This document shows positions 42,313 to 50,192 of a stretch of 64,000 bases of DNA, piece after piece. Under the pieces are notes generated by a model. It made no database searches. It was given only the letters and a program-made list of their open reading frames with translations, and was not told where the DNA came from. Positions within the stretch are counted from its first letter, which is position 1. Every line of letters begins with the position of its first letter. The stretch is from NCBI RefSeq assembly GCF_014649715.1, contig NZ_BMTO01000016.1:62419-126418 (forward strand), written 5' to 3'. The stretch is from Streptomyces lateritius. Its GTDB lineage: Bacteria > Actinomycetota > Actinomycetes > Streptomycetales > Streptomycetaceae. The position numbers and the translations under genes are program-made.

Positions 42313-42593
42313 GGGCCTTCGGGCCCCGGTGCGAGGCTCCGGGCCGGTGCCCGCGTGATCCCCCGCGCCGCCCGGACCGAGGAGGCCAGGGCTTGCGAGG
42401 CCGCCCCCGGCGGGCGAAAGCCGGGGCCCCTGCTCCTCACACCGCGGGCGGCTCCCGCGACGACGGCCGTTCGGCCGCGCGGTGGTGAAGCTCCGGTCAT
42501 GGGTCCACGGTAGGCAGGGGAGGGATGGACGGCGCGGGACCGGGAACCCGCACGCCCGACGACCAGCCACACGACCGCACGCCGGAGGACCCC
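42313..42593. other. Non-coding DNA at the right edge of the decayed element
   Basis: 281 bases after the integrase fragment contain GC-rich inverted-repeat-prone sequence but no gene, tRNA or recognisable att site. The last 11 bases hold the ribosome site (GGAGG, 42584-42588) of the SRPBCC gene. Confidence 0.5.
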
Positions 42594-43082
42594 ATGGCCG
42601 TACGACACCAGCTGATCCGCCGCGCCCCCGAGGCCGTCTGGGCCGTCCTCGCGGCTCCCTCGCGCTACAGCGACTGGGTGGTGGGCACCAGCGACTCGAA
42701 GCCTCTGGACGGCGACTGGCCCGAGGTCGGGTCCCGGCTGCTGTACACGGTCCGGATCGGCCCGTGGTCGGGCGACGGGGAGACCGTCGTACGCCGCTGC
42801 GTGCCGGGGGCCGAACTGGAGCTGGAGGCCTTCGCCAAGGGCATCGGGAGCGCCCGGATCGCTCTCGACGTCCGCCCGTGGGGCGAGGAGACGCTGATCA
42901 TCTGCGACGAGCATCCGCTCCGCGGCCTCGGCGGCCGGTGGCACAACACCCTCTCGGACGCGGTGATCCAGCTCCGCCACCGGGACATGCTGGGCCGCCT
43001 GGCCCGGACCGTGGAGAACGGGACGGGCGAGGACCGGCCGAACGCGGACCGCACGGACGAGGCGTCGGCCCGGGCGGTGTGA
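42594..43082 (+). CDS. SRPBCC-family (polyketide cyclase/START-like) protein
   Basis: 162 residues with the helix-grip pattern: PEAVWAVLAAPSRYSDWV at the start, LDGDWPEVGSRLLYTVR in the middle, and a long C-terminal helix VIQLRHRDMLGRLARTVE. Such proteins bind hydrophobic ligands. ATG 42594 follows GGAGG with 5-base spacing. It is convergent with cdsA, and a hairpin lies between. Confidence 0.85.
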   Translation: MAVRHQLIRRAPEAVWAVLAAPSRYSDWVVGTSDSKPLDGDWPEVGSRLLYTVRIGPWSGDGETVVRRCVPGAELELEAFAKGIGSARIALDVRPWGEETLIICDEHPLRGLGGRWHNTLSDAVIQLRHRDMLGRLARTVENGTGEDRPNADRTDEASARAV

Positions 43083-43107
43083 CCCAAAGCTTCCCGGATA
43101 CGACGAA

Positions 43108-43138
43108 GGGCTCGCCGTCCCCTGCGGACAGCGAGCCC
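43108..43138. terminator. Bidirectional hairpin between SRPBCC gene and cdsA
   Basis: GGGCTCGC (43108-43115) pairs with GCGAGCCC (43131-43138), extended inward by GTCC/GGAC after one mismatch. It sits between convergent genes. Confidence 0.72.
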
Positions 43139-43157
43139 CACCGTACGAAAGACCTGG

Positions 43158-44255
43158 TCAGGCCGTCCCGACGAAGATCACGAGCAGCAGCCAGACCACT
43201 GGCGCCGTCGGCAGCAGCGAGTCCAGCCGGTCCATGATGCCGCCATGCCCGGGCAGCAGTGTGCCCATGTCCTTGATGCCGAGGTCACGCTTGATCATCG
43301 ACTCACCGAGGTCGCCGAGCGTCGCGCTCGCCGCCACCGCGAAGCCAAGGACGAGACCCTGCCACCACGAGCCGTCCTCGATCAGGAACTGCATGCACAG
43401 CGCGCCCGCCGCCATCGCGAACGTCACCGCTCCGAGCAGGCCCTCGCGGGTCTTCCCGGGGCTGATCCGCGGCGCCAGCTTGTGCCTGCCGAACCGCCAG
43501 CCGATCGCGTACGCCCCGGTGTCGCTGACGACCGTGAGCACCAGGAACATCAGCACCCGCTGCGGTCCGTCGTCCGCGGTCAGCATCAGCGCCACGAACG
43601 TCGCCAGGAACGGCACGTAGAACGCGGCGAAGATTCCGGCCGTGACGTCCTTCAGATAGCCCTCGGGCGGCTCGGTCATGCGCCACACGAGGACGGCGAG
43701 GGCGGTCAGGGCCATGGCGACCCAGGCCCCCTCCGCGCCGCGGACGTATCCGGCCACGACCATCGCCGCGCCGCCGACTGCCAGCGGCACGAGCGGTGCC
43801 CTGACGCCCTTGCGTTCCTGGAGGCGGGAGGTGAGCTCCCACAGTCCGACCACGACGGCGACCGCTATGACGCCGACGAACGCGGCCTTCCAGATGAACA
43901 GCGACGCGATGATGACGGCGCCGAGCCCGACCCCGACCCCTATGGCCGCGCCCAGGTCACGGCCCGCGCTCTTCTTCTGCGGGGGCTGGGGAGCCTCGGC
44001 AGGACGGGACGGGGTGGACATGGGCTCCTGCGGGTGCTCGTTCGGCGTCTCGTCACGGAACAGGGGACCGCTCTGTGAAGCGGCCCCCCGATCGTGATCG
44101 TCCTGGTGGTCGCCGGCGGGGTCGTCGGGAACGATGGGCATGGGCCGAGTCTGCGCCGCCGTCAGCCCATCGTATGCGGGACCCGCCGGGGCAGGCCCCT
44201 GGTCGGGCCCCCAGTAGCCGGAACCGGCCGGGGCCCCCCAGGAAGAGTCGTTCAT
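43158..44255 (-). CDS. cdsA: Phosphatidate cytidylyltransferase (CDP-DAG synthase)
   Basis: 365 residues. A polar, Pro-rich N-terminus of about 95 residues is an actinobacterial extension. About eight membrane spans follow, with the CdsA signature GDLGESMIKRDLGIKD followed by LLPGHGGIMDRLDS at the C-terminus. It makes CDP-diacylglycerol from phosphatidic acid and CTP for phospholipid synthesis. Its ATG overlaps the frr stop (ATGA). Confidence 0.95.
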   Translation of the reverse strand: MNDSSWGAPAGSGYWGPDQGPAPAGPAYDGLTAAQTRPMPIVPDDPAGDHQDDHDRGAASQSGPLFRDETPNEHPQEPMSTPSRPAEAPQPPQKKSAGRDLGAAIGVGVGLGAVIIASLFIWKAAFVGVIAVAVVVGLWELTSRLQERKGVRAPLVPLAVGGAAMVVAGYVRGAEGAWVAMALTALAVLVWRMTEPPEGYLKDVTAGIFAAFYVPFLATFVALMLTADDGPQRVLMFLVLTVVSDTGAYAIGWRFGRHKLAPRISPGKTREGLLGAVTFAMAAGALCMQFLIEDGSWWQGLVLGFAVAASATLGDLGESMIKRDLGIKDMGTLLPGHGGIMDRLDSLLPTAPVVWLLLVIFVGTA

Positions 44256-44812
44256 CAGACCTCGAGCAGCTCGGCTTCCTTGTGCTTGAGCAGCTCGTCC
44301 ACCTGCGCGACGTACTTCGCGGTGGTGTCGTCGAGCTCCTTCTCGCCGCGACGGCCCTCGTCCTCGCCGACCTCGCCGTCCTTGACCAGCTTGTCGATGG
44401 TCTCCTTGGCCTTGCGGCGGACGGAGCGGATCGAGATCTTCGAGTCCTCGGCCTTGCCCTTCGCGACCTTGATGTACTCGCGGCGGCGCTCCTCGGTGAG
44501 CTCCGGGAACACCACACGGATGATGTTGCCGTCGTTGCTCGGGTTGACGCCGAGGTCCGAGTCACGGATCGCCTGCTCGATGTTGCGCAGCGCGCTCTTG
44601 TCGAACGGGGTCACCACCGCCATGCGCGGCTCGGGCACCGAGAAGGACGCCAGCTGATTGATCGGCGTGATGGCACCGTAGTAGTCGGCCACGATCTTGT
44701 TGAACATCGCCGGGTGCGCACGGCCGGTGCGGATCGCGGCGAAGTCCTCCTTGGCGACCACGACGGCCTTCTCCATCTTCTCCTCGGCCTCGAGGAGGGT
44801 CTCTTCGATCAC
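44255..44812 (-). CDS. frr: Ribosome recycling factor
   Basis: 185 residues, the normal length. It contains RTGRAHPAMFNKI, the PEPRMAVVTPFDKSALRNIE hinge region and SIRSVRRKAKETIDKL. It releases ribosomes after termination together with EF-G. GTG 44812 was preferred to GTG 44815 because the AGGAG then has normal spacing and the protein matches the usual MIEETLLEAEEKM start. Confidence 0.96.
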   Translation of the reverse strand: MIEETLLEAEEKMEKAVVVAKEDFAAIRTGRAHPAMFNKIVADYYGAITPINQLASFSVPEPRMAVVTPFDKSALRNIEQAIRDSDLGVNPSNDGNIIRVVFPELTEERRREYIKVAKGKAEDSKISIRSVRRKAKETIDKLVKDGEVGEDEGRRGEKELDDTTAKYVAQVDELLKHKEAELLEV

Positions 44813-44908
44813 CACTTGCTCCTGCGTGTCGTCGCGTCTTGTCCTGCACGGTGTACGACCGGCAGGGCTCTGTCCATCCCCTCGCGGGGCGGTACCCGGT
44901 GTCAGGCT

Positions 44909-45673
44909 TCAGGCCCGGGTGCCCTGGTCGCTCACGAGAGTGCCGATCTTCTCACCCTTCACCGCGCGAGCGATATTGCCCTCGGCGAGCAGTTCGAAGA
45001 CGAGGATCGGCAGGTTGTTGTCCCGGCACAGCGTGATGGCGGTGGCGTCGGCGACCTTCAGGTCGCGGGAGAGCACCTCGCCGTACTCCAGTGCGTCGAA
45101 CTTGACCGCGTCGGGGTTGGTCTTCGGATCGGAGTCGTAGACCCCGTCCACGCCGTTCTTGCCCATGAGCAGGGCCTCGGCGTCGATCTCCAGGGCGCGC
45201 TGGGCGGCCGTGGTGTCGGTGGAGAAGTAGGGCATGCCCATACCGGCACCGAAGATGACCACGCGGCCCTTCTCCAGGTGGCGCACGGCACGCAGCGGGA
45301 TGTACGGCTCCGCGACCTGACCCATGGTGATGGCGGTCTGGACGCGGGAGTCGATGCCTTCCTTCTCCAGGAAGTCCTGGAGGGCGAGGCAGTTCATCAC
45401 GGTGCCGAGCATGCCCATGTAGTCGGAGCGCGCCCGGTCCATGCCGCGCACCTGCAGTTCGGCGCCGCGGAAGAAGTTGCCGCCGCCGATCACGACCGCG
45501 ATCTCCGCACCGTCGCGGACGACCGCGGCGATCTCGCGCGCGATCTTGTGCACGACGTCGGGGTCGACGCCGAGCGCGCCGCCGCCGGCGAATGCCTCGC
45601 CGGACAGCTTCAGCATGAAGCGGCCGGCCTTTTTGCCGTGGATGTCGTCGCCCTGTGCGGCGGTCTGGTTCAT
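44909..45673 (-). CDS. pyrH: UMP kinase
   Basis: 254 residues of the amino-acid-kinase fold: MLKLSGEAF, IGGGNFFRG (phosphate loop), GRVVIFGAGMGMPYFSTDT (UMP/GTP region) and VDGVYDSDP. It phosphorylates UMP to UDP. ATG 45673 (MNQTAAQG) has GAGGAG upstream. It is 96 bases upstream of frr on the same strand and after a hairpin that separates it from tsf. Confidence 0.96.
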   Translation of the reverse strand: MNQTAAQGDDIHGKKAGRFMLKLSGEAFAGGGALGVDPDVVHKIAREIAAVVRDGAEIAVVIGGGNFFRGAELQVRGMDRARSDYMGMLGTVMNCLALQDFLEKEGIDSRVQTAITMGQVAEPYIPLRAVRHLEKGRVVIFGAGMGMPYFSTDTTAAQRALEIDAEALLMGKNGVDGVYDSDPKTNPDAVKFDALEYGEVLSRDLKVADATAITLCRDNNLPILVFELLAEGNIARAVKGEKIGTLVSDQGTRA

Positions 45674-45701
45674 GGAGCTCTCCTCGTGCACATACGACGA
45701 A

Positions 45702-45746
45702 GGCCATTGCCGATGGGTCCTTGCGGTTTCCCCTACGGCAATGGCC
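45702..45746 (-). terminator. Intercistronic hairpin between tsf and pyrH
   Basis: A perfect 11-bp stem GGCCATTGCCG (45702-45712) with 45736-45746, and a 23-base loop, lies just upstream of the pyrH ribosome site. It could end or attenuate the rpsB-tsf transcript. Confidence 0.6.
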
Positions 45747-45832
45747 TCCTCGTCAGATCTGCGGTCGTCCTGCGCCGAGCGCGGACAACTGCTTCAGACC
45801 CTACCGGGGTCCGGTGTCCGTCGCGTACGGAC

Positions 45833-46669
45833 TCAGATGCCGACCTTGATGCGCGTGAAGCGCTTCAGGGTGACACCGGCCTCGTCCAGGATCTGCTGGA
45901 CGGACTTCTTGTTGTCCAGCGCGTACGGCTGGCCGAGCAGCGTGGCGTCCTTGAAGAAGCCGTTGACGCGACCCTCGACGATCTTCGGGAGCGCGGCCTC
46001 GGGCTTGCCCTCGGCGCGGGTGGTCTCCTCGGCGACGCGACGCTCGGTCTCGACGACCTCGGCCGGGACGTCCTCACGGGTGAGGTACTTCGGCGCGAAG
46101 GCGGCGATGTGCTGCGCGACGCCCTTGGCGATCTCGGCGTTCTCCTTGTCGAACTCGACGAGAACACCGATCTGCGGGGGCAGGTCGGGCATGGTGCGGT
46201 GCATGTAGGCCGCGACGTAGCCGTCGGCGTACTGCGCGAAGCGGTCGAGGACGATCTTCTCGCCCAGGTTGGCGTTGGCCTCGTCGACGAACGCCTGGAC
46301 CGTCTTGCCGGGCTCGATCTCGGAGGCGAGCAGCGCCTCCAGGTCGGCCGGGGAGGTCGCGGCGACGTGCTCGGCGAGCTTGTTGGCGACGGCCTGGAAC
46401 TTGTCGCCCTTGGCGACGAAGTCCGTCTCGCACTTCAGCTCGACGAGGACACCGGAGGTGTTGTCGTCGGCGATGAGGGAGACCACGGCGCCGTTCTCGG
46501 CGGAGCGGCCCTCGCGCTTGGCGACGCCCTTCTGGCCCTTGATGCGCAGTGCCTCGACGGCCTTGTCGACGTTGCCGTCGGCCTCGTCGAGCGCCTTCTT
46601 GCAGTCCATCATGCCGGCGCCGGTGAGCTCACGGAGCTTCTTGACGTCAGCGGCGGTGTAGTTCGCCAT
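45833..46669 (-). CDS. tsf: Elongation factor Ts
   Basis: 278 residues. An N-terminal UBA domain has LRELTGAGMMDCKKAL, and the core contains LVELKCETDFVAK, the two EF-Ts signatures. It exchanges GDP on EF-Tu. ATG 46669 (MANYTAAD). It follows rpsB across a 123-bp gap containing a strong hairpin. Confidence 0.97.
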   Translation of the reverse strand: MANYTAADVKKLRELTGAGMMDCKKALDEADGNVDKAVEALRIKGQKGVAKREGRSAENGAVVSLIADDNTSGVLVELKCETDFVAKGDKFQAVANKLAEHVAATSPADLEALLASEIEPGKTVQAFVDEANANLGEKIVLDRFAQYADGYVAAYMHRTMPDLPPQIGVLVEFDKENAEIAKGVAQHIAAFAPKYLTREDVPAEVVETERRVAEETTRAEGKPEAALPKIVEGRVNGFFKDATLLGQPYALDNKKSVQQILDEAGVTLKRFTRIKVGI

Positions 46670-46711
46670 GAGTCTGAGTTTCTCTCTCGAAGTCTGAAAG
46701 ATCTACGGGTG

Positions 46712-46742
46712 GACGGCGGGGGCTTCGTGGGCCCCCGCCGTC
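46712..46742 (-). terminator. Hairpin between rpsB and tsf
   Basis: A perfect 12-bp stem (46712-46723 with 46731-46742) with a 7-base loop lies between the rpsB stop and the tsf start. It probably attenuates read-through to tsf. Confidence 0.65.
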
Positions 46743-46792
46743 GACGTCCGATCCATCCGAAACAACCGGACCCGTGAAGGTCAGGCCGTGGA

Positions 46793-47695
46793 TCAGGCCT
46801 GCTCGGCCTCGGCGGCCGGAGCCTCGGCCTCGGCCGCGGGGGCCTCGGCGGGGGTCTCGGCAGCGGCCTCGGCCGGCTTCTCGCCCTCGGCGGCCTCGAC
46901 GGTCTCGTCGGCCTTCTTCTCGCCCTCGAGCAGGTCGCGCTCCCACTCGGCGAGCGGCTCGCCCGCGGCCTTCTCGCCCGGCTTCGAGTCGCCGGTCGCG
47001 GCGCCGGAGCGGGCGATGAGGCCCTCGGCGACGGCGTCGGCGATCACGCGGGTGAGCAGGGTGACGGAGCGGATCGCGTCGTCGTTGCCCGGGATCTTGT
47101 AGTCGACCTCGTCGGGGTCACAGTTGGTGTCGAGGATCGCGACGACCGGGATGTGGAGCTTGCGCGCCTCACCGACGGCGATGTGCTCCTTCTTGGTGTC
47201 GACGATCCAGACGGCGCTCGGCACCTTCTGCATCTCGCGGATACCACCGAGGGTCTTCTCCAGCTTGGCCTTCTCGCGGGAGAGGACCAGGAGCTCCTTC
47301 TTGGTGAGACCCGAGGCGGCGACGTCCTCGAAGTCGATCTGCTCGAGCTCCTTGAGGCGCTGCAGACGCTTGTAGACGGTGGAGAAGTTGGTGAGCATGC
47401 CACCGAGCCAACGCTGGTTGACGTACGGCATGCCGACACGCGTCGCCTGCTCGGCGATGGCCTCCTGGGCCTGCTTCTTCGTACCGACGAACATGATGGA
47501 GCCGCCGTGCGCGACGGTCTCCTTGACGAACTCGTAGGCGCGGTCGATGTACGACAGCGACTGGAGCAGGTCGATGATGTAGATGCCGTTGCGCTCGGTG
47601 AAGATGAAGCGCTTCATCTTCGGGTTCCAGCGACGGGTCTGGTGACCGAAGTGGACGCCGCTCTCCAGCAGCTCCCGCATCGTGACGACGGCCAT
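46793..47695 (-). CDS. rpsB: 30S ribosomal protein S2
   Basis: 300 residues. It begins MAVVTMRELLESGVHFGHQT and contains RWNPKMKRFIF and QRWLGGMLTN, as in all S2 proteins. The last 50 residues are an Ala/Glu/Pro-rich extension (AEAPAAEAE repeats) seen in streptomycetes. ATG 47695 has AAGGAG. It is first gene of the rpsB-tsf run. Confidence 0.97.
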   Translation of the reverse strand: MAVVTMRELLESGVHFGHQTRRWNPKMKRFIFTERNGIYIIDLLQSLSYIDRAYEFVKETVAHGGSIMFVGTKKQAQEAIAEQATRVGMPYVNQRWLGGMLTNFSTVYKRLQRLKELEQIDFEDVAASGLTKKELLVLSREKAKLEKTLGGIREMQKVPSAVWIVDTKKEHIAVGEARKLHIPVVAILDTNCDPDEVDYKIPGNDDAIRSVTLLTRVIADAVAEGLIARSGAATGDSKPGEKAAGEPLAEWERDLLEGEKKADETVEAAEGEKPAEAAAETPAEAPAAEAEAPAAEAEQA

Positions 47696-47942
47696 GGCCG
47701 TATCTCCTTGGTGTTCTCGGTTATGTCCTGACGCCCCGACGCGCCGTGCCACGAGGGACCGAAAAGGCGCTGCCACGACCGGTGAGGATGGTGGCGGGGC
47801 GTGCGAAGTCGACCCGGTGACCCGGATCGCCATAGGAAGTGTACGGGACCCGGGGAGCACCGGGTGACGGCGCTGTCCACAACCGCCCGGTTGTCCACAG
47901 ATCGGGACCAGGCCCCCCACCGGCCCGGCGGCCTGCGGGAAC

Positions 47943-48431
47943 GTGACGTCCATGCACCTGACGACGAACCTGGCGCCCCTGCTCCTCGCCCTCACCCTGG
48001 TGTGGCCCGTGGGGCCGCCCCCTCCGGACGTCCTCCGCGGCTGGGACCCACCGGCCGGGCCGTACGCACCGGGCCACCGGGGCGTCGACCTCGCGGCGGC
48101 ACCCGGCACCACGGTCCACGCGACGGCATCCGGCGTGGTCACCTTCGCCGGCCCGGTCGGAGGCCGCGGAGTCCTCACCATCACCCTGCCGGGTACCGGC
48201 ACCCCACCGCTGCGCACCACCTACGAACCGGTGACACCCCTGGTCGCCGTCGGCGACCACGTCACCCGCGGCCGCCCCGTGGCAACCCTCGCCGCCCCGG
48301 CCGGCGCGAACCCCCACTGCCCGGAGTCCTGCCTCCACTGGGGTCTGCTGCGCGGCGACACCTACCTGAACCCCCTGCGCCTGCTGCGCCCCGCCCCGTC
48401 CCGCCTCCTCCCGGTGACGGGAGTGCCGTGA
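47943..48431 (+). CDS. Secreted M23 (LysM-less) metallopeptidase-like protein
   Basis: 162 residues. A signal-like hydrophobic N-terminus (about 7-22) precedes an M23 fold: GHRGVDLAA (first zinc His and Asp), then SGVVTFAG and the final motif SCLHWGLL. The usual HxH of the last motif is CxH here. It is expected to cleave peptidoglycan peptides, or to be a degenerate regulator. Starts GTG 47943 or ATG 47952 are both possible. It is divergent from rpsB. Confidence 0.82.
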   Translation: MTSMHLTTNLAPLLLALTLVWPVGPPPPDVLRGWDPPAGPYAPGHRGVDLAAAPGTTVHATASGVVTFAGPVGGRGVLTITLPGTGTPPLRTTYEPVTPLVAVGDHVTRGRPVATLAAPAGANPHCPESCLHWGLLRGDTYLNPLRLLRPAPSRLLPVTGVP

Positions 48432-48450
48432 CGAGCCACGCCGAAACGGA

Positions 48451-48510
48451 GGCAGGGGGTGGGGGGAGGGGGGTGGGGGGAGGGAGAGGGGTGGGGTGGG
48501 GCGGGGGATC
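48451..48510 (+). repeat. Guanine-rich tract with G-quadruplex potential
   Basis: About 60 bases after the M23 gene consist almost only of G with single A/T interruptions, holding many G3+ runs separated by 1-3 bases (GGGGGTGGGGGGAGGGGGG and similar). It sits between the M23 stop and the TetR gene's 3' end, and has no coding function. Confidence 0.7.
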
Positions 48511-49090
48511 AGCCCCGGACGCCCCGCAGGGCCATGGCGACCGCGGCCTCGGCGATCCTGTCCGGCTCCTCTGCCGCTCCCAGCTCGATACGGCGCACCG
48601 CCGCGTCCACGACGCCCTGGAGGAGCATCGCGCCGAGCCGGGGCTCGGCCTGGCCGAGTTCGGCGAGGGCTTCGACGATCATGGCGACGAGGCCGCCGTG
48701 GGCGGCGCGGATCTTCTCGCGGGCGCCGTCGTCCAGCTCGCTCGCGGAGATCGCGACGACGGCACGGTGCCGCCGGTCGCCCACGAGCTCCAGCTGCTTG
48801 CGGACGTACGCCTCGACCTTGCCCTCGGCGTCGTCGGCCCGGGCCATCGCCGACTCGACCTCCGCCGCCCAGACGGGGAAGTCGACGGCGCACAGCTCCT
48901 CGACCACGGCCGCACGGGAGCGGAAGTACTCGTACACCGAGGAGCGGGCCAGGCCCGTGCGCTCGGCGAGGGCGGGGAAGGTCAGCGCCTCCGTACCGCC
49001 TTCGGACAGCAGGGACCGCGCGGCGTCCAGCAGGGCGCCGCGCTGCATCGTCCGGTGCTCGGCCACGGAGGCCGCTCGAATCCTGGGCAC
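48509..49090 (-). CDS. TetR/AcrR-family transcriptional regulator
   Basis: 193 residues. The helix-turn-helix lies in residues 15-62: RGALLDAARSLLSEGG, then ERTGLARSSVYEYFRSRAAV. The C-terminal ligand domain is not specific. GTG 49090. It is convergent with the M23 gene and just downstream of whiG on the same strand; its target is unknown. Confidence 0.9.
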   Translation of the reverse strand: MPRIRAASVAEHRTMQRGALLDAARSLLSEGGTEALTFPALAERTGLARSSVYEYFRSRAAVVEELCAVDFPVWAAEVESAMARADDAEGKVEAYVRKQLELVGDRRHRAVVAISASELDDGAREKIRAAHGGLVAMIVEALAELGQAEPRLGAMLLQGVVDAAVRRIELGAAEEPDRIAEAAVAMALRGVRG

Positions 49091-49119
49091 GGCTCCACTG
49101 TACGACCGGCCTCGCGGCG

Positions 49120-49956
49120 TCAGCGTCCTACATCGGCCAGCTTGGCCCGCAGCTGCAGGACCGATTTGGTGTGGATCTGGCTGACCCGGCTCTCGGTGAC
49201 GCCGAGGACGTGCCCGATCTCGGCGAGGGTGAGGCCTTCGTAGTAGTAGAGGGTGACGACGGTCTTCTCGCGTTCGGGGAGCGTGTTGATGGCCCGGGCG
49301 AGAAGCCGCCGCAGCTCGCGGTCCTCGGCCACCGCGACCGGGTTGTCGGCGGCGGTGTCCTCCAGGGTGTCCATCAGCGAGAGCCGGTCGCCGCCCTCGC
49401 CTCCGACGTGCAGCAACTCTTCCAGGGCCACCACGTTAGCCAGGGACAACTGACTGAAAACGGCGTGCAGTTCCTCCAGCGCGATGCCCATTTCGGCGGC
49501 GACCTCGCTCTCGGTGGGAGTCCGCCGCAACTGGGCTTCGAGGGTGGCGTAGGCCCGCTCGACGTTGCGCGCCTTCTGGCGGACGGAGCGGGGAATCCAG
49601 TCCAGGGCGCGGAGTTCGTCGATCATCGCGCCGCGGATGCGGGTGATGGCGTAGGTCTCGAACTTGATCGACCGTTCGACGTCGAACTTCTCGATGGCGT
49701 CGATCAGCCCGAAGACGCCGGAGGAGACGAAGTCGGCCTGTTCCACATTGGACGGCAGCCCCACGCTGACCCGGCCGGCGACGTACTTGACGAGCGGCGA
49801 GTAGTGCAGGATCAGCTGTTCCCGCAGCCGCTCGTCGCCCGTCGTCTTGTACGACCGCCACAGCTCGTCGAGCGATGTCGGTGCGGGCGGTCGCACGGTG
49901 CCCCGGGCTGCTGGGGGCACCGCAGCGCGGTCAGACCCGGAGGTGTGCTGGGGCAT
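49120..49956 (-). CDS. whiG: RNA polymerase sigma factor WhiG (sporulation)
   Basis: 278 residues of the FliA/WhiG sigma family. Region 2 contains YSPLVKYVAGRVSVGLP, ADFVSSGVFGLIDAIEKFD and FETYAITRIRGAMIDELR; region 4 contains LPEREKTVVTLYYYEGLTLAEIG and GVTESRVSQIHTKSV. It opens with MPQHTSGSDRAA exactly as WhiG does in memory. WhiG commits aerial hyphae to sporulation and is held by the anti-sigma RsiG with c-di-GMP. ATG 49956. Confidence 0.96.
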   Translation of the reverse strand: MPQHTSGSDRAAVPPAARGTVRPPAPTSLDELWRSYKTTGDERLREQLILHYSPLVKYVAGRVSVGLPSNVEQADFVSSGVFGLIDAIEKFDVERSIKFETYAITRIRGAMIDELRALDWIPRSVRQKARNVERAYATLEAQLRRTPTESEVAAEMGIALEELHAVFSQLSLANVVALEELLHVGGEGGDRLSLMDTLEDTAADNPVAVAEDRELRRLLARAINTLPEREKTVVTLYYYEGLTLAEIGHVLGVTESRVSQIHTKSVLQLRAKLADVGR

Positions 49957-50018
49957 GCGTTGCCTTGAGCCGTTCTGCTGTGGAGTGGGTCGGGACAGGT
50001 GTCCTGTGGGGAATCCTG

Positions 50019-50034
50019 GTGAGCGTAGCGTGAC
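50019..50034 (-). promoter_or_regulatory. Possible BldD half-site upstream of whiG
   Basis: On the minus strand GTCACGCTACGCTCAC matches one half of the BldD pseudo-palindrome (TNACNCWG type) with mismatches in the other half, 63-78 bp upstream of the whiG start. BldD is known to bind the whiG promoter, but this match is weak. Confidence 0.3.
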
Positions 50035-50192
50035 TGGACGGTCGCGGTGCGCGAACCTCTGCGGATCGCGCCGGTCCGGGTGGACACCCTCGGGCACATC
50101 TTCGAACCCGGGCCGTGGCGCGTGTCGGCCCCCCGGGCGTGGCCGAGAGAACTCTGTTCATCCGCATCACCTTTTCACCCGAATGCTCCAGG

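Larger units (their letters stand above)
40130..42500. mobile_element. Decayed actinomycete integrative (AICE/pSAM2-like) element
   Basis: Between rlmN and the SRPBCC gene lies a run of element-type genes: NUDIX, RRQRL zinc protein, small hypotheticals, a spread-type membrane protein and an integrase. Most are broken or truncated, and rep, xis and the traB/FtsK gene are missing. No tRNA gene or att repeat was found at either edge, so the boundaries are approximate. I recall that S. coelicolor also has an integrated element next to rlmN. Confidence 0.65.

Noticed and set aside
44813..44908. Terminator between pyrH and frr
   Set aside because: Only a 4-bp CCCC/GGGG pairing was found, too weak to call.
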